Positions 51,979 to 60,937 of a stretch of DNA of 64,000 nt are shown here, piece by piece. Location of the stretch: assembly GCA_046329515.1 (NCBI GenBank), contig JAXLUM010000002.1, positions 806,001 through 870,000 of the forward strand, given 5' to 3'. The notes beneath the pieces were generated by a model. It searched no databases. It was given only the letters and a program-made list of their open reading frames with translations, and was not told where the DNA came from. Numbering within the stretch: position 1 is the stretch's first letter; each line of letters opens with the position of its first letter. This DNA comes from Bog-950 sp046329515. GTDB lineage: Bacteria; Bacteroidota; Bacteroidia; Chitinophagales; LD1. Both the position numbers and the translations under genes were made by a program.

Positions 51979-52720
51979 GCTATCATTGGTAATTATTGCT
52001 TTTAATGAAGAGGATAATATAGCCGCCTGTATTGATTCTGTGGGCAGTTTAGCTGATGAGGTTGTTGTAATAGACTCTTTTTCTACGGATACTACGGCAA
52101 GTATGGCAGAGGCAAAGGGAGCCAGGCTGTTACGCAAAGAATTCAAAGGCTACATAGAACAAAAGAACTTTGCCACGGAAGCCGCTGCAAATGATTTCGT
52201 ATTAAATCTGGATGCAGATGAGAGGCTGAGTCCGCTGTTATTGAGCGAGCTGAAAAAGGAAAAGGAGAAGGGTTTCCCTTTTAGCGCTTATGCTATGAAT
52301 CGCCTTAACTTTTATTGCGGAAGGCCCGTAAAGAGTTGCGGTTGGTATCCGGACACTAAGGTGCGCTTGTGGAACCGTAAGGTTGGGCGTTGGGTTGGCG
52401 GGTTGGTTCACGAAAAAATGGAACTGGATGAAGATGTTTCGGTTAAGAAGCTGGAAGGAGATATACTGCACTATACCTATAATACCAAACAGGAATTAGT
52501 GAATCAAGTGAATCGGTTTTCCGATTTAGCGGCACGGCAGTTAAAAACTAAAAGCAGTGCGTTATTGGTGCTTAAAATGTTTTTTAGTCCCGTTGTAAAG
52601 TTTGTACGCAACTATGTTTTCAATTTAGGTTTTGCTGATGGCAATGTTGGTTTAGTAATTTGTTACCAACAAGCCCGGGAAGTGTTTTTGAAATACCGTA
52701 AGGCTTTAGCCTTAAAATAG
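51971..52720 (+). CDS. Glycosyltransferase family 2, WaaE/KdtX-like
   Basis: A 249-aa cytoplasmic, peripheral-membrane GT2. The N-terminal LSLVIIAFNEEDNIAACIDS and the LNLDADERLS (DXD metal site) are diagnostic. The layout (VVVIDSFSTDTT, GWYPDTKVRLWNR) is like LPS core glucosyltransferases of the WaaE/KdtX type. It adds a sugar to LPS or a surface glycan. The ATG overlaps the preceding stop by 8 bp and it is followed by the GT1 gene after 8 bp. Confidence 0.88.
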   Translation: MSKLSLVIIAFNEEDNIAACIDSVGSLADEVVVIDSFSTDTTASMAEAKGARLLRKEFKGYIEQKNFATEAAANDFVLNLDADERLSPLLLSELKKEKEKGFPFSAYAMNRLNFYCGRPVKSCGWYPDTKVRLWNRKVGRWVGGLVHEKMELDEDVSVKKLEGDILHYTYNTKQELVNQVNRFSDLAARQLKTKSSALLVLKMFFSPVVKFVRNYVFNLGFADGNVGLVICYQQAREVFLKYRKALALK

Positions 52721-52728
52721 ATTAGGGA

Positions 52729-53853
52729 GTGAGGATAGGATTTGATGCCAAAAGAGCTTTAAACAATGGTACCGGGCTGGGTAATTATGCACGGGGGCTG
52801 TTGAATGCCCTCGCTCAAAAATTCCCCGGTGAAGAGTATCTGCTTTTTTCTCCGTATGCGAAAGCAGAACACCTTGACCACATGGCCGGAGACTTTGAGT
52901 TGTGTCTTCCGCCATCTAATGCCTTAATCAACAAAGGAGCCATATGGCGCAGCTTTGGTGTGGTAAGTGAGCTAAGGCATAAACGTGTGGACCTGTTTCA
53001 TGGCTTAAGTAACGAACTGCCTTATGGAATTAAGAGCAGCGGTGTTCCTGCTGTTGTTACTATACACGATTTAATTTTTTTGAAGCATAAGGAGCAATAT
53101 CCTTTTTTCGACAGGCAACTCTATAAATTAAAAACGGCGTATGCGGTTAAGGCCGCACAAAAGGTAGTAGCAGTAAGCGGCGAAACGCGCGATGACCTTA
53201 TCCGATTTTATAATGTCCCCGGGGAAAGGATTGAAATAATTCCTCCGGTTATCTCCTCTGACTTTTATAACAGGGCTGCTGTTGAAGATTTACAAAATGT
53301 AGCATCGAAATTTAGCCTGCCCGAAAAATTCATTTTAGGGGTCGGTTCCTTTTATCCCAGAAAGAACCATCGCACAATTCTTGAAGCCTATGCGCAAATA
53401 GCAAAGGAAACGGAGGAGGACTTGATTTTTGTAGGTAATGTGGGCTCAGAGATGATTAAGGTGAACGCTGCAGTGGAGGCCTTGGGTTTAAGTAACAGGG
53501 TTAAGCTGATTACCACAGTAAGCAATAAGGAGCTACCTGCTATTTATCAATTGGCTTCTTTGTTTATCACGGCTTCTTTATGGGAGGGGTTTGGTATGCC
53601 AATAGTGGAAGGCCTGGCCAGTGAAACACCGGTTATAGCTTCGGCAATACCCAGCCACAAGGAGGCCGGTGGTGAGGCCGCTTTATATTTTGATGCATTC
53701 AGCGCTGATGATTTGGCTAAACGCATAAAGTTAGTTTTAAGCAGTCCGCAGTTGCAATCAGAAATGAAGACTAAGGGTTTGGAGCATGCCAAAGGGCAAA
53801 TGGGTAATACCTGTGCAGAGAAGATGATGAACGTATATCATTCCCTGCTTTAG
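52729..53853 (+). CDS. Glycosyltransferase family 1 (GT4-like)
   Basis: A 374-aa GT-B fold enzyme. The N-terminal RIGFDAKRALNNGTGLGNYARG and the C-terminal SLWEGFGMPIVEGLASETPVI (nucleotide-sugar binding E-x7-E) are both present. It starts with GTG, preceded by TTAGGGA. It is the last gene of the polysaccharide operon. Sugar and acceptor are unknown. Its 3' end overlaps the convergent sterol-desaturase-family gene by 4 bp. Confidence 0.9.
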   Translation: MRIGFDAKRALNNGTGLGNYARGLLNALAQKFPGEEYLLFSPYAKAEHLDHMAGDFELCLPPSNALINKGAIWRSFGVVSELRHKRVDLFHGLSNELPYGIKSSGVPAVVTIHDLIFLKHKEQYPFFDRQLYKLKTAYAVKAAQKVVAVSGETRDDLIRFYNVPGERIEIIPPVISSDFYNRAAVEDLQNVASKFSLPEKFILGVGSFYPRKNHRTILEAYAQIAKETEEDLIFVGNVGSEMIKVNAAVEALGLSNRVKLITTVSNKELPAIYQLASLFITASLWEGFGMPIVEGLASETPVIASAIPSHKEAGGEAALYFDAFSADDLAKRIKLVLSSPQLQSEMKTKGLEHAKGQMGNTCAEKMMNVYHSLL

Positions 53854-55112
53854 CCAAAACTATAATGCCGCCTGTAATTGCGTGCAATCAGCAATGTTGT
53901 AAGCAAACACAAAACAGAAATTGCAACTACTGTTAAGCCGGCCAATGTGTTTGTGTTTACCGCATAGATAAAACCGGCACCAAGCAAAAGGAACAGACGT
54001 ATAATTTCCAGTTTATCCGCCCAGCGTTGTTGTTCTAAGAGGCCCACATAAATGGAAAAGTGTATAAGCAGCGTTCCTGCCACAATGCAGTAAACAAAGG
54101 TGTTGTTGTGCACATAAGGGTGGTTAAGCGCCCATAAGCCAACAATAACGGTAATAACAAAGTTAATTGCTACGTACGCTTTTTTAGCGCCCTGTGGGGT
54201 TATTGAAGGGGCCTCGCTTATGGATGCATCGAAGCGGGAAGCAAATTCAGGTTTGCCGAACAGTACCTTTAGTTTATGCTTAAACGTATTGTGCTGCTTT
54301 AAACTTCTGAGAATTGATAAATGGTGATGCACATTATTCCAGATGGGGTTGTTGGTTGAAAGGGGTTTGGTTATTCCATAATCTACAGTTTCAACCTCCG
54401 GCTCAAATGTGCCGAATAGTTTGTCCCAAACAATAAGGAAGGCCCCATAGTTTTTATCAATGTATTGCGCATTGCGGCCGTGATGTACCCTGTGATGCGA
54501 AGGGGTGGCCATAAAGTGTTCTAAAAAACCTAAGCGGTTGATATACCTGGTGTGCACTAAGAACTGCCACAATAAACTGATGGAATAGGCGAAGACGAAT
54601 AGCTGCCAGGAAATGCCTATAAAGGCAAGTGGCATAAAGAAGACCCAGGTATAAATACCTTCTAATGCATTTTGACGAACGGCGACACTTAGGTTGTATT
54701 CTTCATTGCTATGATGGGTTATGTGGCTGGCCCACATAATGTTTACTTCATGCGAAAGGCGGTGTAGCCAATACTGACAAAAATCGGCAACTAGTAAAAC
54801 CAGTAGGTAGTTAATTACTATTCGCACCGGGCTGCTATTATCAATAGGCCTTATGCCAAGTAATTGTTGGACGGACCAATGGGTTTGCACGTAAACAAAG
54901 GCCGTTAAAAACAAGCCCTTATTTACAATGTCGGTTATTTGCTGTAGTGAAGCAGTAATTAGGTTGATTATTAAATAGTGTGACGAGACATAATTACGTT
55001 TCGTTACACTCGAAATAAGGAACTCTAACAGAATGCAGAGCACGAAAGTGCCGGCAAGTGCTAAACCAATAATTTCAACTGTTCGTTCGCTTTGCATTAT
55101 CTCCAGATGCAT
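53850..55112 (-). CDS. Sterol desaturase/fatty acid hydroxylase family protein
   Basis: A 420-aa membrane diiron enzyme with about eight hydrophobic segments. The three His boxes are present: HRLSHEV, HITHHSNEEYN and HHRVHH. Such enzymes hydroxylate or desaturate lipids, and the C-terminal helical extension makes it like the alkylglycerol monooxygenase subgroup. Its substrate could be a membrane lipid such as a sphingolipid. That part is inference. It is monocistronic, with infB's terminator upstream at 55174. Confidence 0.85.
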   Translation of the reverse strand: MHLEIMQSERTVEIIGLALAGTFVLCILLEFLISSVTKRNYVSSHYLIINLITASLQQITDIVNKGLFLTAFVYVQTHWSVQQLLGIRPIDNSSPVRIVINYLLVLLVADFCQYWLHRLSHEVNIMWASHITHHSNEEYNLSVAVRQNALEGIYTWVFFMPLAFIGISWQLFVFAYSISLLWQFLVHTRYINRLGFLEHFMATPSHHRVHHGRNAQYIDKNYGAFLIVWDKLFGTFEPEVETVDYGITKPLSTNNPIWNNVHHHLSILRSLKQHNTFKHKLKVLFGKPEFASRFDASISEAPSITPQGAKKAYVAINFVITVIVGLWALNHPYVHNNTFVYCIVAGTLLIHFSIYVGLLEQQRWADKLEIIRLFLLLGAGFIYAVNTNTLAGLTVVAISVLCLLTTLLIARNYRRHYSFG

Positions 55113-55173
55113 TGTTTGCCGGTTACTTCAAACTTTTTGCTTAAGCGCTATTTGTTCTGATAAGTCAAAGTAA

Positions 55174-55201
55174 ATAAAAAGCCCCCGAAAAAGCGGGGGC
55201 T
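55174..55201 (-). terminator. Rho-independent terminator of the rimP-nusA-infB operon
   Basis: Stem AGCCCCCG/CGGGGGCT with a 6-nt loop. On the minus strand it is followed by TTTTATTTAC. It lies 25 bp downstream of the infB stop codon. Confidence 0.9.
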
Positions 55202-55225
55202 ATATAGTTAAAAGCGGTTGTAGCA

Positions 55226-57952
55226 TTACAGCTTACGTTGCACTTCTGTTTCTTCAAACACCTCAATGCTGTCTCCCGCTTTAATATCCTGGAAATCTTT
55301 AACCTGAACACCGCATTCCATACCACTCACCGCTTCTTTGGCATCATCCTTAAAGCGTTTTAAGCCGCTTAGTTGGCCGGTATGTATTACTATGCCGTCG
55401 CGTATAACACGCACTTTGCTTCCACGCATTACGCGGCCTTCGCGCACTAAGCAGCCGGCAATGGTACCCACCTTGGTAATGTTGAAGGCTTCGCGCACAT
55501 CAAGGTTACCAATAATCTTTTCTTCAATAGTAGGCTCCATTAAACCTTCCATAGCGCTCTTCACATCTTCAATAGCCTTGTAGATGATAGAGTAAAGCTT
55601 GATTTCAATGTTCTCACCATCGGCAATCTTACGTGCGTTTTGTGAAGGACGAACGTTAAAGCCAATTATAATGGCATCGGTTGCAACAGCAAGGTTAACG
55701 TCTGATTCAGAGATTTGACCCACACCTTTGTGAACCACTTTAACCGCGATTTCGTTGGTAGAAAGTTTCAGCAATGAATCAGCAAGTGCTTCCACGGAAC
55801 CGTCCACGTCACCTTTAATAATGAGGTTAAGTTCTTTAAAGTTACCTAAGGCTAAGCGGCGACCGATTTCATCAAGTGTAATGTGTTTCTTGGTGCGTAT
55901 ACCTGTTTCGCGTTCTAATTGAGCGCGCTTAGTGGCAAGCTCTTTCGCGTCCTGTTCATTATCGAACACCTTGAACTTTTCACCCGCCTGAGGGGCGCCA
56001 TTCAAACCAAGTATTTGAACCGGAGCTGATGGACCAGCCTCATCAACGCGTTCGCCTTTGTAGTCATACATTGCCTTAATACGTCCGTAGTGCGGACCGC
56101 AGACAATAATGTCGCCCTTACGCATAGTACCGGTTTGCACCAACATGGTAGCAGTGTAACCACGGCCTTTATCAAGGGTAGCTTCAATTACCGAACCGAT
56201 AGCCAGCTTTTCAGGATTAGCTTTTAATTCAAGCATATCTGCTTCAATCAAAATCTTATCCAACAGTGCATCTATGTTCAATCCTTTTTTAGCTGAAATT
56301 TCCTGTGATTGATATTTACCGCCCCACTCTTCAACAAGGATGTTCATTTGCGAAAGCTGTTCGCGTATTTTATCAGCATTGGCGCCGTCCTTATCAATTT
56401 TGTTGAAGGCAAATATCATAGGTACACCGGCACTTTGTGCGTGGTTAATGGCCTCCTTCGTTTGCGGCATCACGGCATCGTCAGCAGCAATTACAATAAC
56501 AGCAACGTCGGTAACTTTTGCACCACGGGCACGCATTGCTGTAAACGCTTCGTGGCCTGGTGTATCAAGAAAGGTAATAACCCTGCCACTGCCTGTTTTT
56601 ACCTGGTAAGCACCAATGTGCTGGGTAATACCACCGGCTTCTTTAGCTACAACGTTTGTTTTACGTATATAGTCAAGTAATGATGTTTTACCGTGGTCAA
56701 CGTGACCCATTATAGTTACTATTGGTGCACGTGCCTTTAAGTCTTCTGCCTTATCCGGTTCGTCTTCAGTAAACGCCGTTGTTTCTTCCGCACTTTGAAA
56801 CTCTATTTCAAAGCCGTGTTCGCCGGCAACAAGTTCAATAATTTCTGCATCCAGGCGCTGGTTTATTGATACCATTACACCCAGTTGCATACAGGTTTGT
56901 ATTACCTGCACTGCAGGAACGTTCATAAGGCTGGCCAACTCGCTTACCGTCATAAACTCGGTAACCTTCAGTTTTGCGCCTTCTTTGCTCTCCTGTTCGG
57001 CTGCCATTTTTTCTTGTATGGCATCACGTTTTTCACGGCGTAGCTTCGAGCGATCGCTCTTGGCAGTCTGCGCCTGAATTTTGGCCATCGTTGCCCTGAT
57101 TTTTTCTTCAATTTCCTTTTCAGAAATTTCTACAGGCTGGTCAGTAACCGTTTTCTTAATGTCGCGCTTGCGTTGGAAGTTTTCTACCTTTTTATGGTAG
57201 TAGGTGTCCTGCTGAATTGGTGCGGCACTACCCGGTTTCTTTTTAATAAGCTTGCGCTCACGTTTTTTCTTTTCTCCCGCATCGTCTTTTGACTCTTCTT
57301 TCTTCTTAGGCAGGTCTTGCTTAATTTCAATTTTACCCAACACCTTAGGGCCTTCCAGCTTTTGGTATTTGGTTTCAATTTTTTGCTCAACCTCAGGTGC
57401 GGGTTCCTGCTTCTTTTGAGGAGCCACTTCTTCAACAACAACTTCCGGTTTAGGCTCTTCTTTCTGCTCAACAACCGGTGGCTCGGGTTTAACTAACTCC
57501 GGCTCCTCTTCTTCTTTCTTTTTAGTCTTCTTCGGCTTGTCAAGATCTACCTTGCCCAATACCTTGGGCCCGTCAAGGGTAACCTTATCTGCAGAAATAA
57601 CTTCATCCTCTACCACAGCAGGCTTCTCTTCCTTGGTGGCAATGTTTTTCTTTATAAGGATTTCCTTCTCCTCTTCTTCCTTCTTCTTTGGTGCAGCTAT
57701 GGTATCTTCTACCATTTCAACGGTTTCCTTTTTGGCTTTTTCAACCATTTTGGTGTTATCCGCCTGCTGCTTAATAGCTTTGTCCGCTCCAAACTCTTTG
57801 TCCAGTACAGCAATCATTTCTGCGTTGAGCTTAAAGTTAGGGTTGCTCTCTACAGTAAACTTTGCCTTCTTCAACATTTCAAGGATATGGTCCGTTGAAA
57901 CGTTGTACGTTGAAGCCGCTTTTGCTAATCTTAATGCTTTTACTTCTGCCAT
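55226..57952 (-). CDS. infB: Translation initiation factor IF-2
   Basis: A 908-aa GTPase that brings initiator fMet-tRNA to the 30S subunit. It has an N-terminal domain (LAKAASTYNVSTDHILEMLKK), a long Lys/Glu-rich linker (about 70-320) with a repeated GPKVLGK motif (about 130 and 205), the IF2_N domain (about 335), a G domain with GHVDHGKTS (about 417), DTPGHEAFT and NKID, and domains II to IV at the C-terminus. Last gene of the rimP-nusA-infB operon. Confidence 0.97.
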   Translation of the reverse strand: MAEVKALRLAKAASTYNVSTDHILEMLKKAKFTVESNPNFKLNAEMIAVLDKEFGADKAIKQQADNTKMVEKAKKETVEMVEDTIAAPKKKEEEEKEILIKKNIATKEEKPAVVEDEVISADKVTLDGPKVLGKVDLDKPKKTKKKEEEEPELVKPEPPVVEQKEEPKPEVVVEEVAPQKKQEPAPEVEQKIETKYQKLEGPKVLGKIEIKQDLPKKKEESKDDAGEKKKRERKLIKKKPGSAAPIQQDTYYHKKVENFQRKRDIKKTVTDQPVEISEKEIEEKIRATMAKIQAQTAKSDRSKLRREKRDAIQEKMAAEQESKEGAKLKVTEFMTVSELASLMNVPAVQVIQTCMQLGVMVSINQRLDAEIIELVAGEHGFEIEFQSAEETTAFTEDEPDKAEDLKARAPIVTIMGHVDHGKTSLLDYIRKTNVVAKEAGGITQHIGAYQVKTGSGRVITFLDTPGHEAFTAMRARGAKVTDVAVIVIAADDAVMPQTKEAINHAQSAGVPMIFAFNKIDKDGANADKIREQLSQMNILVEEWGGKYQSQEISAKKGLNIDALLDKILIEADMLELKANPEKLAIGSVIEATLDKGRGYTATMLVQTGTMRKGDIIVCGPHYGRIKAMYDYKGERVDEAGPSAPVQILGLNGAPQAGEKFKVFDNEQDAKELATKRAQLERETGIRTKKHITLDEIGRRLALGNFKELNLIIKGDVDGSVEALADSLLKLSTNEIAVKVVHKGVGQISESDVNLAVATDAIIIGFNVRPSQNARKIADGENIEIKLYSIIYKAIEDVKSAMEGLMEPTIEEKIIGNLDVREAFNITKVGTIAGCLVREGRVMRGSKVRVIRDGIVIHTGQLSGLKRFKDDAKEAVSGMECGVQVKDFQDIKAGDSIEVFEETEVQRKL

Positions 57953-57993
57953 TTAAGGGTATTAATATTAGTTATTAGTTACGTTTTGCGAGT

Positions 57994-58016
57994 GTGCTGT
58001 GCACATCGCACAACAC
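57994..58016. repeat. Imperfect hairpin in the nusA-infB spacer
   Basis: GTGCTGTGC and GCACAACAC with a 5-nt loop, 8 of 9 bases paired. No T run on the minus strand, so not a terminator. It could be an RNA processing or pausing structure between nusA and infB. The rest of the 119-bp spacer shows two tandem copies of a TAACTAAT-like octamer. Confidence 0.4.
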
Positions 58017-58071
58017 TAATCGCTAACTGTATATTTTGTCGGTTTCATGCTTAACGGTATTCTGCTAAACA

Positions 58072-59328
58072 TTAGCCTTCATTCTCAAATTCTGCTTCCA
58101 GAATTTTACGAATGTCTTTTATGCTTTCTTCTTCAAGGTCGGTACGGCGCACAAGTTCTTCATCGCTTAGTGACAATACACTCTTTGCTGTATCGCAACC
58201 AATCTTCTTCAGCTCGTCTATCATCCAACCTTCAATCTCATCTGAGAACTCTTCAATGTCAATATCGTATTCCTCTTCGTTGCTCTCTTCGCCGGTTTCG
58301 CCAAATACATCTATTTCAAAGTTAACAAGGCGGCTGGCCAGCTTAATGTTTACACCACGCTTACCAATGGCCAATGAAACCTGGTCAGGATCGAGGTAAA
58401 CAGAAATACGCTTCTTCTCCTGGTTAATGTCAATAGAGTTGATTTTAGCAGGAGCCAACGCACGCTGAACCATCAGCGAAAGGTTGTTGGTGTGGTTGAT
58501 AATATCGATGTTTTCGTTCTTCAATTCGCGAACTATGCCGTGAATACGTGAACCTTTAACACCAACACATGCACCAACAGGGTCAATACGGTCGTCGTAG
58601 CTTTCAACTACCACTTTCGCTTTTTCGCCTGGTTCACGAACGATGTTTTTAATTACTATAAGGCCATCAAAAATTTCAGGCACTTCAGCCTCCATTAGCT
58701 TAGCAAGGAAGGCGTTATCAGTTCTTGATAAAATGATGTATGGCGTTCCGTTCTTTATTTCTACTTTTCTAATAACTGAACGCACCGCTTCTCCTTTTTT
58801 AAAGAAGTCGGTTTTTATCTGTTCTGATTTTGGCAGTAACAATTCGTTGCCTTCTTCATCCAGTAACAGAATTTCTTTTTTCCAAACCTGGTAAACTTCA
58901 GCAGAAACTATTTCACCAACACGGTCTTTGTATTTCTTATAAACTTCATCCTTTTCCAAATCGCCTACACGAGATGCCAGCGTTTGACGGGCAGCCAATA
59001 TTGCGCGGCGGCCAAAGCTTTCCAACTGTATTTGTTCGTAGGTTTCTTCGCCAACTTCAAAGTCATCGGAAATAGTGCGGGCTTCGGTAATGGAGATTTG
59101 GGTAACCGGGTTTTCCACTGCACCATCTTCAACAATCTCCCGTTTATGCCAAATTTCAAGGTCGCCCTTATCGGTATTAACAACGATATCGAAGTTATCG
59201 GTATCGCCATATTTTTTGCGCAAAAGGGTTCTGAAAACATCTTCCAACACTTTCATCATTGTTGGACGGTCGATGTTTTTCATTTGCTTGAACTCGCTAA
59301 AGGAGTCTATAAGTTCTAAGCTGTTCAT
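58072..59328 (-). CDS. nusA: Transcription termination/antitermination protein NusA
   Basis: A 418-aa RNA polymerase elongation factor. N-terminal domain (about 1-130), S1 domain (around 135-200, GEIVSAEVYQVWKKEILL), KH1 and KH2 (about 230-345, VGACVGVKGSRIHGIVREL, VSLAIGKRGVNIKLASRL), and an acidic C-terminal extension (GETGEESNEEEYDIDIEEF) followed by a helical region. Second gene of the operon after rimP, with 51 bp between them. Confidence 0.97.
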   Translation of the reverse strand: MNSLELIDSFSEFKQMKNIDRPTMMKVLEDVFRTLLRKKYGDTDNFDIVVNTDKGDLEIWHKREIVEDGAVENPVTQISITEARTISDDFEVGEETYEQIQLESFGRRAILAARQTLASRVGDLEKDEVYKKYKDRVGEIVSAEVYQVWKKEILLLDEEGNELLLPKSEQIKTDFFKKGEAVRSVIRKVEIKNGTPYIILSRTDNAFLAKLMEAEVPEIFDGLIVIKNIVREPGEKAKVVVESYDDRIDPVGACVGVKGSRIHGIVRELKNENIDIINHTNNLSLMVQRALAPAKINSIDINQEKKRISVYLDPDQVSLAIGKRGVNIKLASRLVNFEIDVFGETGEESNEEEYDIDIEEFSDEIEGWMIDELKKIGCDTAKSVLSLSDEELVRRTDLEEESIKDIRKILEAEFENEG

Positions 59329-59379
59329 AGTTTAAAATTTACGTTTTTTGAAGATGTATGTTTTTAGTTCGAAATCAGT

Positions 59380-59874
59380 TTAAAAGTTAAATACCAGCAG
59401 TGCTTTTTTAATATCACTGTAGGATATGGTCCATTCTTTTGGTTCTTCCTTTTTTTCGTCTTGTCCGGGCTTTTTCTTCTTTTTTACTTCATGCACAACT
59501 TCGCGTAGAACTATTTTCTCGTCATCAGCACTCTGTAATTCTGCCTCTATTTTTTCACCGTTGGTTTTTACTACTTCTAATAGCCTGCCTATTCTTTTTT
59601 TGTATTGGCGAGGCACTTTAAGCGGGTTGCTCATACCCGGTGATGATACTTCAAGAATGTAGTTGTCCGGAACAATACCGCTGCCATCCAGGTGTTTCTC
59701 AATAAAGCGTGATACAAGAGCACAGTCATCAATATGCACTCCCTCGTCACTATCAATATACACTTCTATTTTGCGGCCAAAGGAGGAACGTACGTCTACC
59801 AGGAAGAAATTTTTCTCTTCCATTAGCGGGGTAACCCACTCTTCAATCTTAGCTTTTACAATGTCAAAGTTCAT
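59380..59874 (-). CDS. rimP: Ribosome maturation factor RimP
   Basis: A 164-aa protein needed for 30S subunit assembly. I start it at ATG 59874 (MNFDIVKAKIEEWV), because the longer frame would translate the leader hairpin. Family motifs: YIDSDEGVHIDDCALVSRFI and LEVSSPGMSNPLK. The C-terminal domain has a Lys-rich insert (EVKKKKKPGQDEKKEEPK). It is the first gene of rimP-nusA-infB, behind a good promoter and a leader hairpin. Confidence 0.95.
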   Translation of the reverse strand: MNFDIVKAKIEEWVTPLMEEKNFFLVDVRSSFGRKIEVYIDSDEGVHIDDCALVSRFIEKHLDGSGIVPDNYILEVSSPGMSNPLKVPRQYKKRIGRLLEVVKTNGEKIEAELQSADDEKIVLREVVHEVKKKKKPGQDEKKEEPKEWTISYSDIKKALLVFNF

Positions 59875-59880
59875 ACGCGT

Positions 59881-59910
59881 AAAAAGAGAGAGGGGACTCT
59901 CGTCCCCTCT
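59881..59910 (-). promoter_or_regulatory. Terminator-like leader hairpin before rimP
   Basis: On the minus strand, AGAGGGGAC, a GAGA loop and GTCCCCTCT form a perfect 9-bp stem, followed by CTCTTTTT and then, 6 bp later, the rimP ATG. The structure of GC stem plus T run between promoter and first gene is that of an attenuator. A pure 5'-stabilising hairpin is the alternative. Confidence 0.6.
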
Positions 59911-59928
59911 ACCAATCATGAATGCGTT

Positions 59929-59960
59929 GCAAATATAGTGTACTTCCCTTTAAAAACCAA
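59929..59960 (-). promoter_or_regulatory. Promoter of the rimP-nusA-infB operon
   Basis: TATATTTGC (59929-59937) is a full match to the Bacteroidota -7 consensus. A TTG (59958-59960) lies upstream with a 20-nt gap. The predicted leader is about 50 nt and includes the hairpin at 59889-59910. Confidence 0.65.
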
Positions 59961-60023
59961 CATTTTCTGATATGACAAAAAGCAGCTTTGCCAAAAGTGT
60001 TTAATTAGCGGCAAATACCTGTT

Positions 60024-60917
60024 ATGATAAGCTATAACCCAAAGGATTGGTTCACGTTTATATTTCGATTTCATAGGTCGGACACCTTTCGCGAGTTATT
60101 ACCTATGATTATAGCTATTAGCGTTTATGCAACTGTTGTTTGTTGGCTTGAGGTGGCCGTGCTAAAGCTAGACAGCGATAGCCGCTTAAAGAATCTGTCT
60201 CAAATGCACACCATGCTATCATTTGTGATATCCATGTTATTGGTTTTCAGAACGAATAGCGCTTATGAGCGCTGGTGGGAGGGCCGAAAATTATGGGGTG
60301 CTTTAATGAATAACAGCCGTAACCTGGCGTTGAAGGTTAATGCACTACTGGGTTCGGATAGGCAGACCACGGTTTTTATGGGCACCATGATCGGCAACTA
60401 TGCCTATGCGCTAAAGAGCCACTTACGCAATACGTTCAACAGGCAGGATATGGACGAGAACGAAGTTTTTAAAGCTGATGAGATTCAGCAGGACCGCCAT
60501 AACCCTAATCATATTGCCCGCCACCTATTTGAGGAAGTGCAAAGGCAGCAACGTGCGGGAAAGTTGAGCGCTGAACAGTTATTATATTTGAACGGAGAAC
60601 TTTCTTCGTTTACTGATGTTTGCGGAGCCTGTGAAAGGATAAAGAATACACCTATTCCTTTTTCATACAGCATTTTTATAAAGAAGTTCATCTTCTTTTA
60701 TGTAATGACTTTGCCGCTTACACTGGTTTTTAGCCTTGGTTATGCCTGTGTGCCTGTTGTGGCCTTTATTTTTTATGTGTTAACCAGTTTAGAACTTATT
60801 GCTGAGGAAATTGAAGAACCCTTTGGTAAAGACGATAACGATTTACCCATGGATGCAATGAGCAGGAACATCCGCAAATCTGTTTACGAGATATTGAACA
60901 TTGATTTGAAAAAGTAA
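60024..60917 (+). CDS. Bestrophin/RFP-TM family anion channel
   Basis: A 297-aa membrane protein with four hydrophobic regions. The bestrophin signature is clear: LSFVISMLLVFRTNSAYERWWEGRKLWG (given here by its key residues RTNSAYERWWEGR), and the EIEEPFGKDDNDLPM C-terminal motif. Bacterial homologues form pentameric channels for chloride or other ions. Gating is not known. It is divergent from rimP and ends 20 bp from hflX. Confidence 0.9.
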   Translation: MISYNPKDWFTFIFRFHRSDTFRELLPMIIAISVYATVVCWLEVAVLKLDSDSRLKNLSQMHTMLSFVISMLLVFRTNSAYERWWEGRKLWGALMNNSRNLALKVNALLGSDRQTTVFMGTMIGNYAYALKSHLRNTFNRQDMDENEVFKADEIQQDRHNPNHIARHLFEEVQRQQRAGKLSAEQLLYLNGELSSFTDVCGACERIKNTPIPFSYSIFIKKFIFFYVMTLPLTLVFSLGYACVPVVAFIFYVLTSLELIAEEIEEPFGKDDNDLPMDAMSRNIRKSVYEILNIDLKK

Positions 60918-60937
60918 AGCCTGAACGATAGCCGCTG

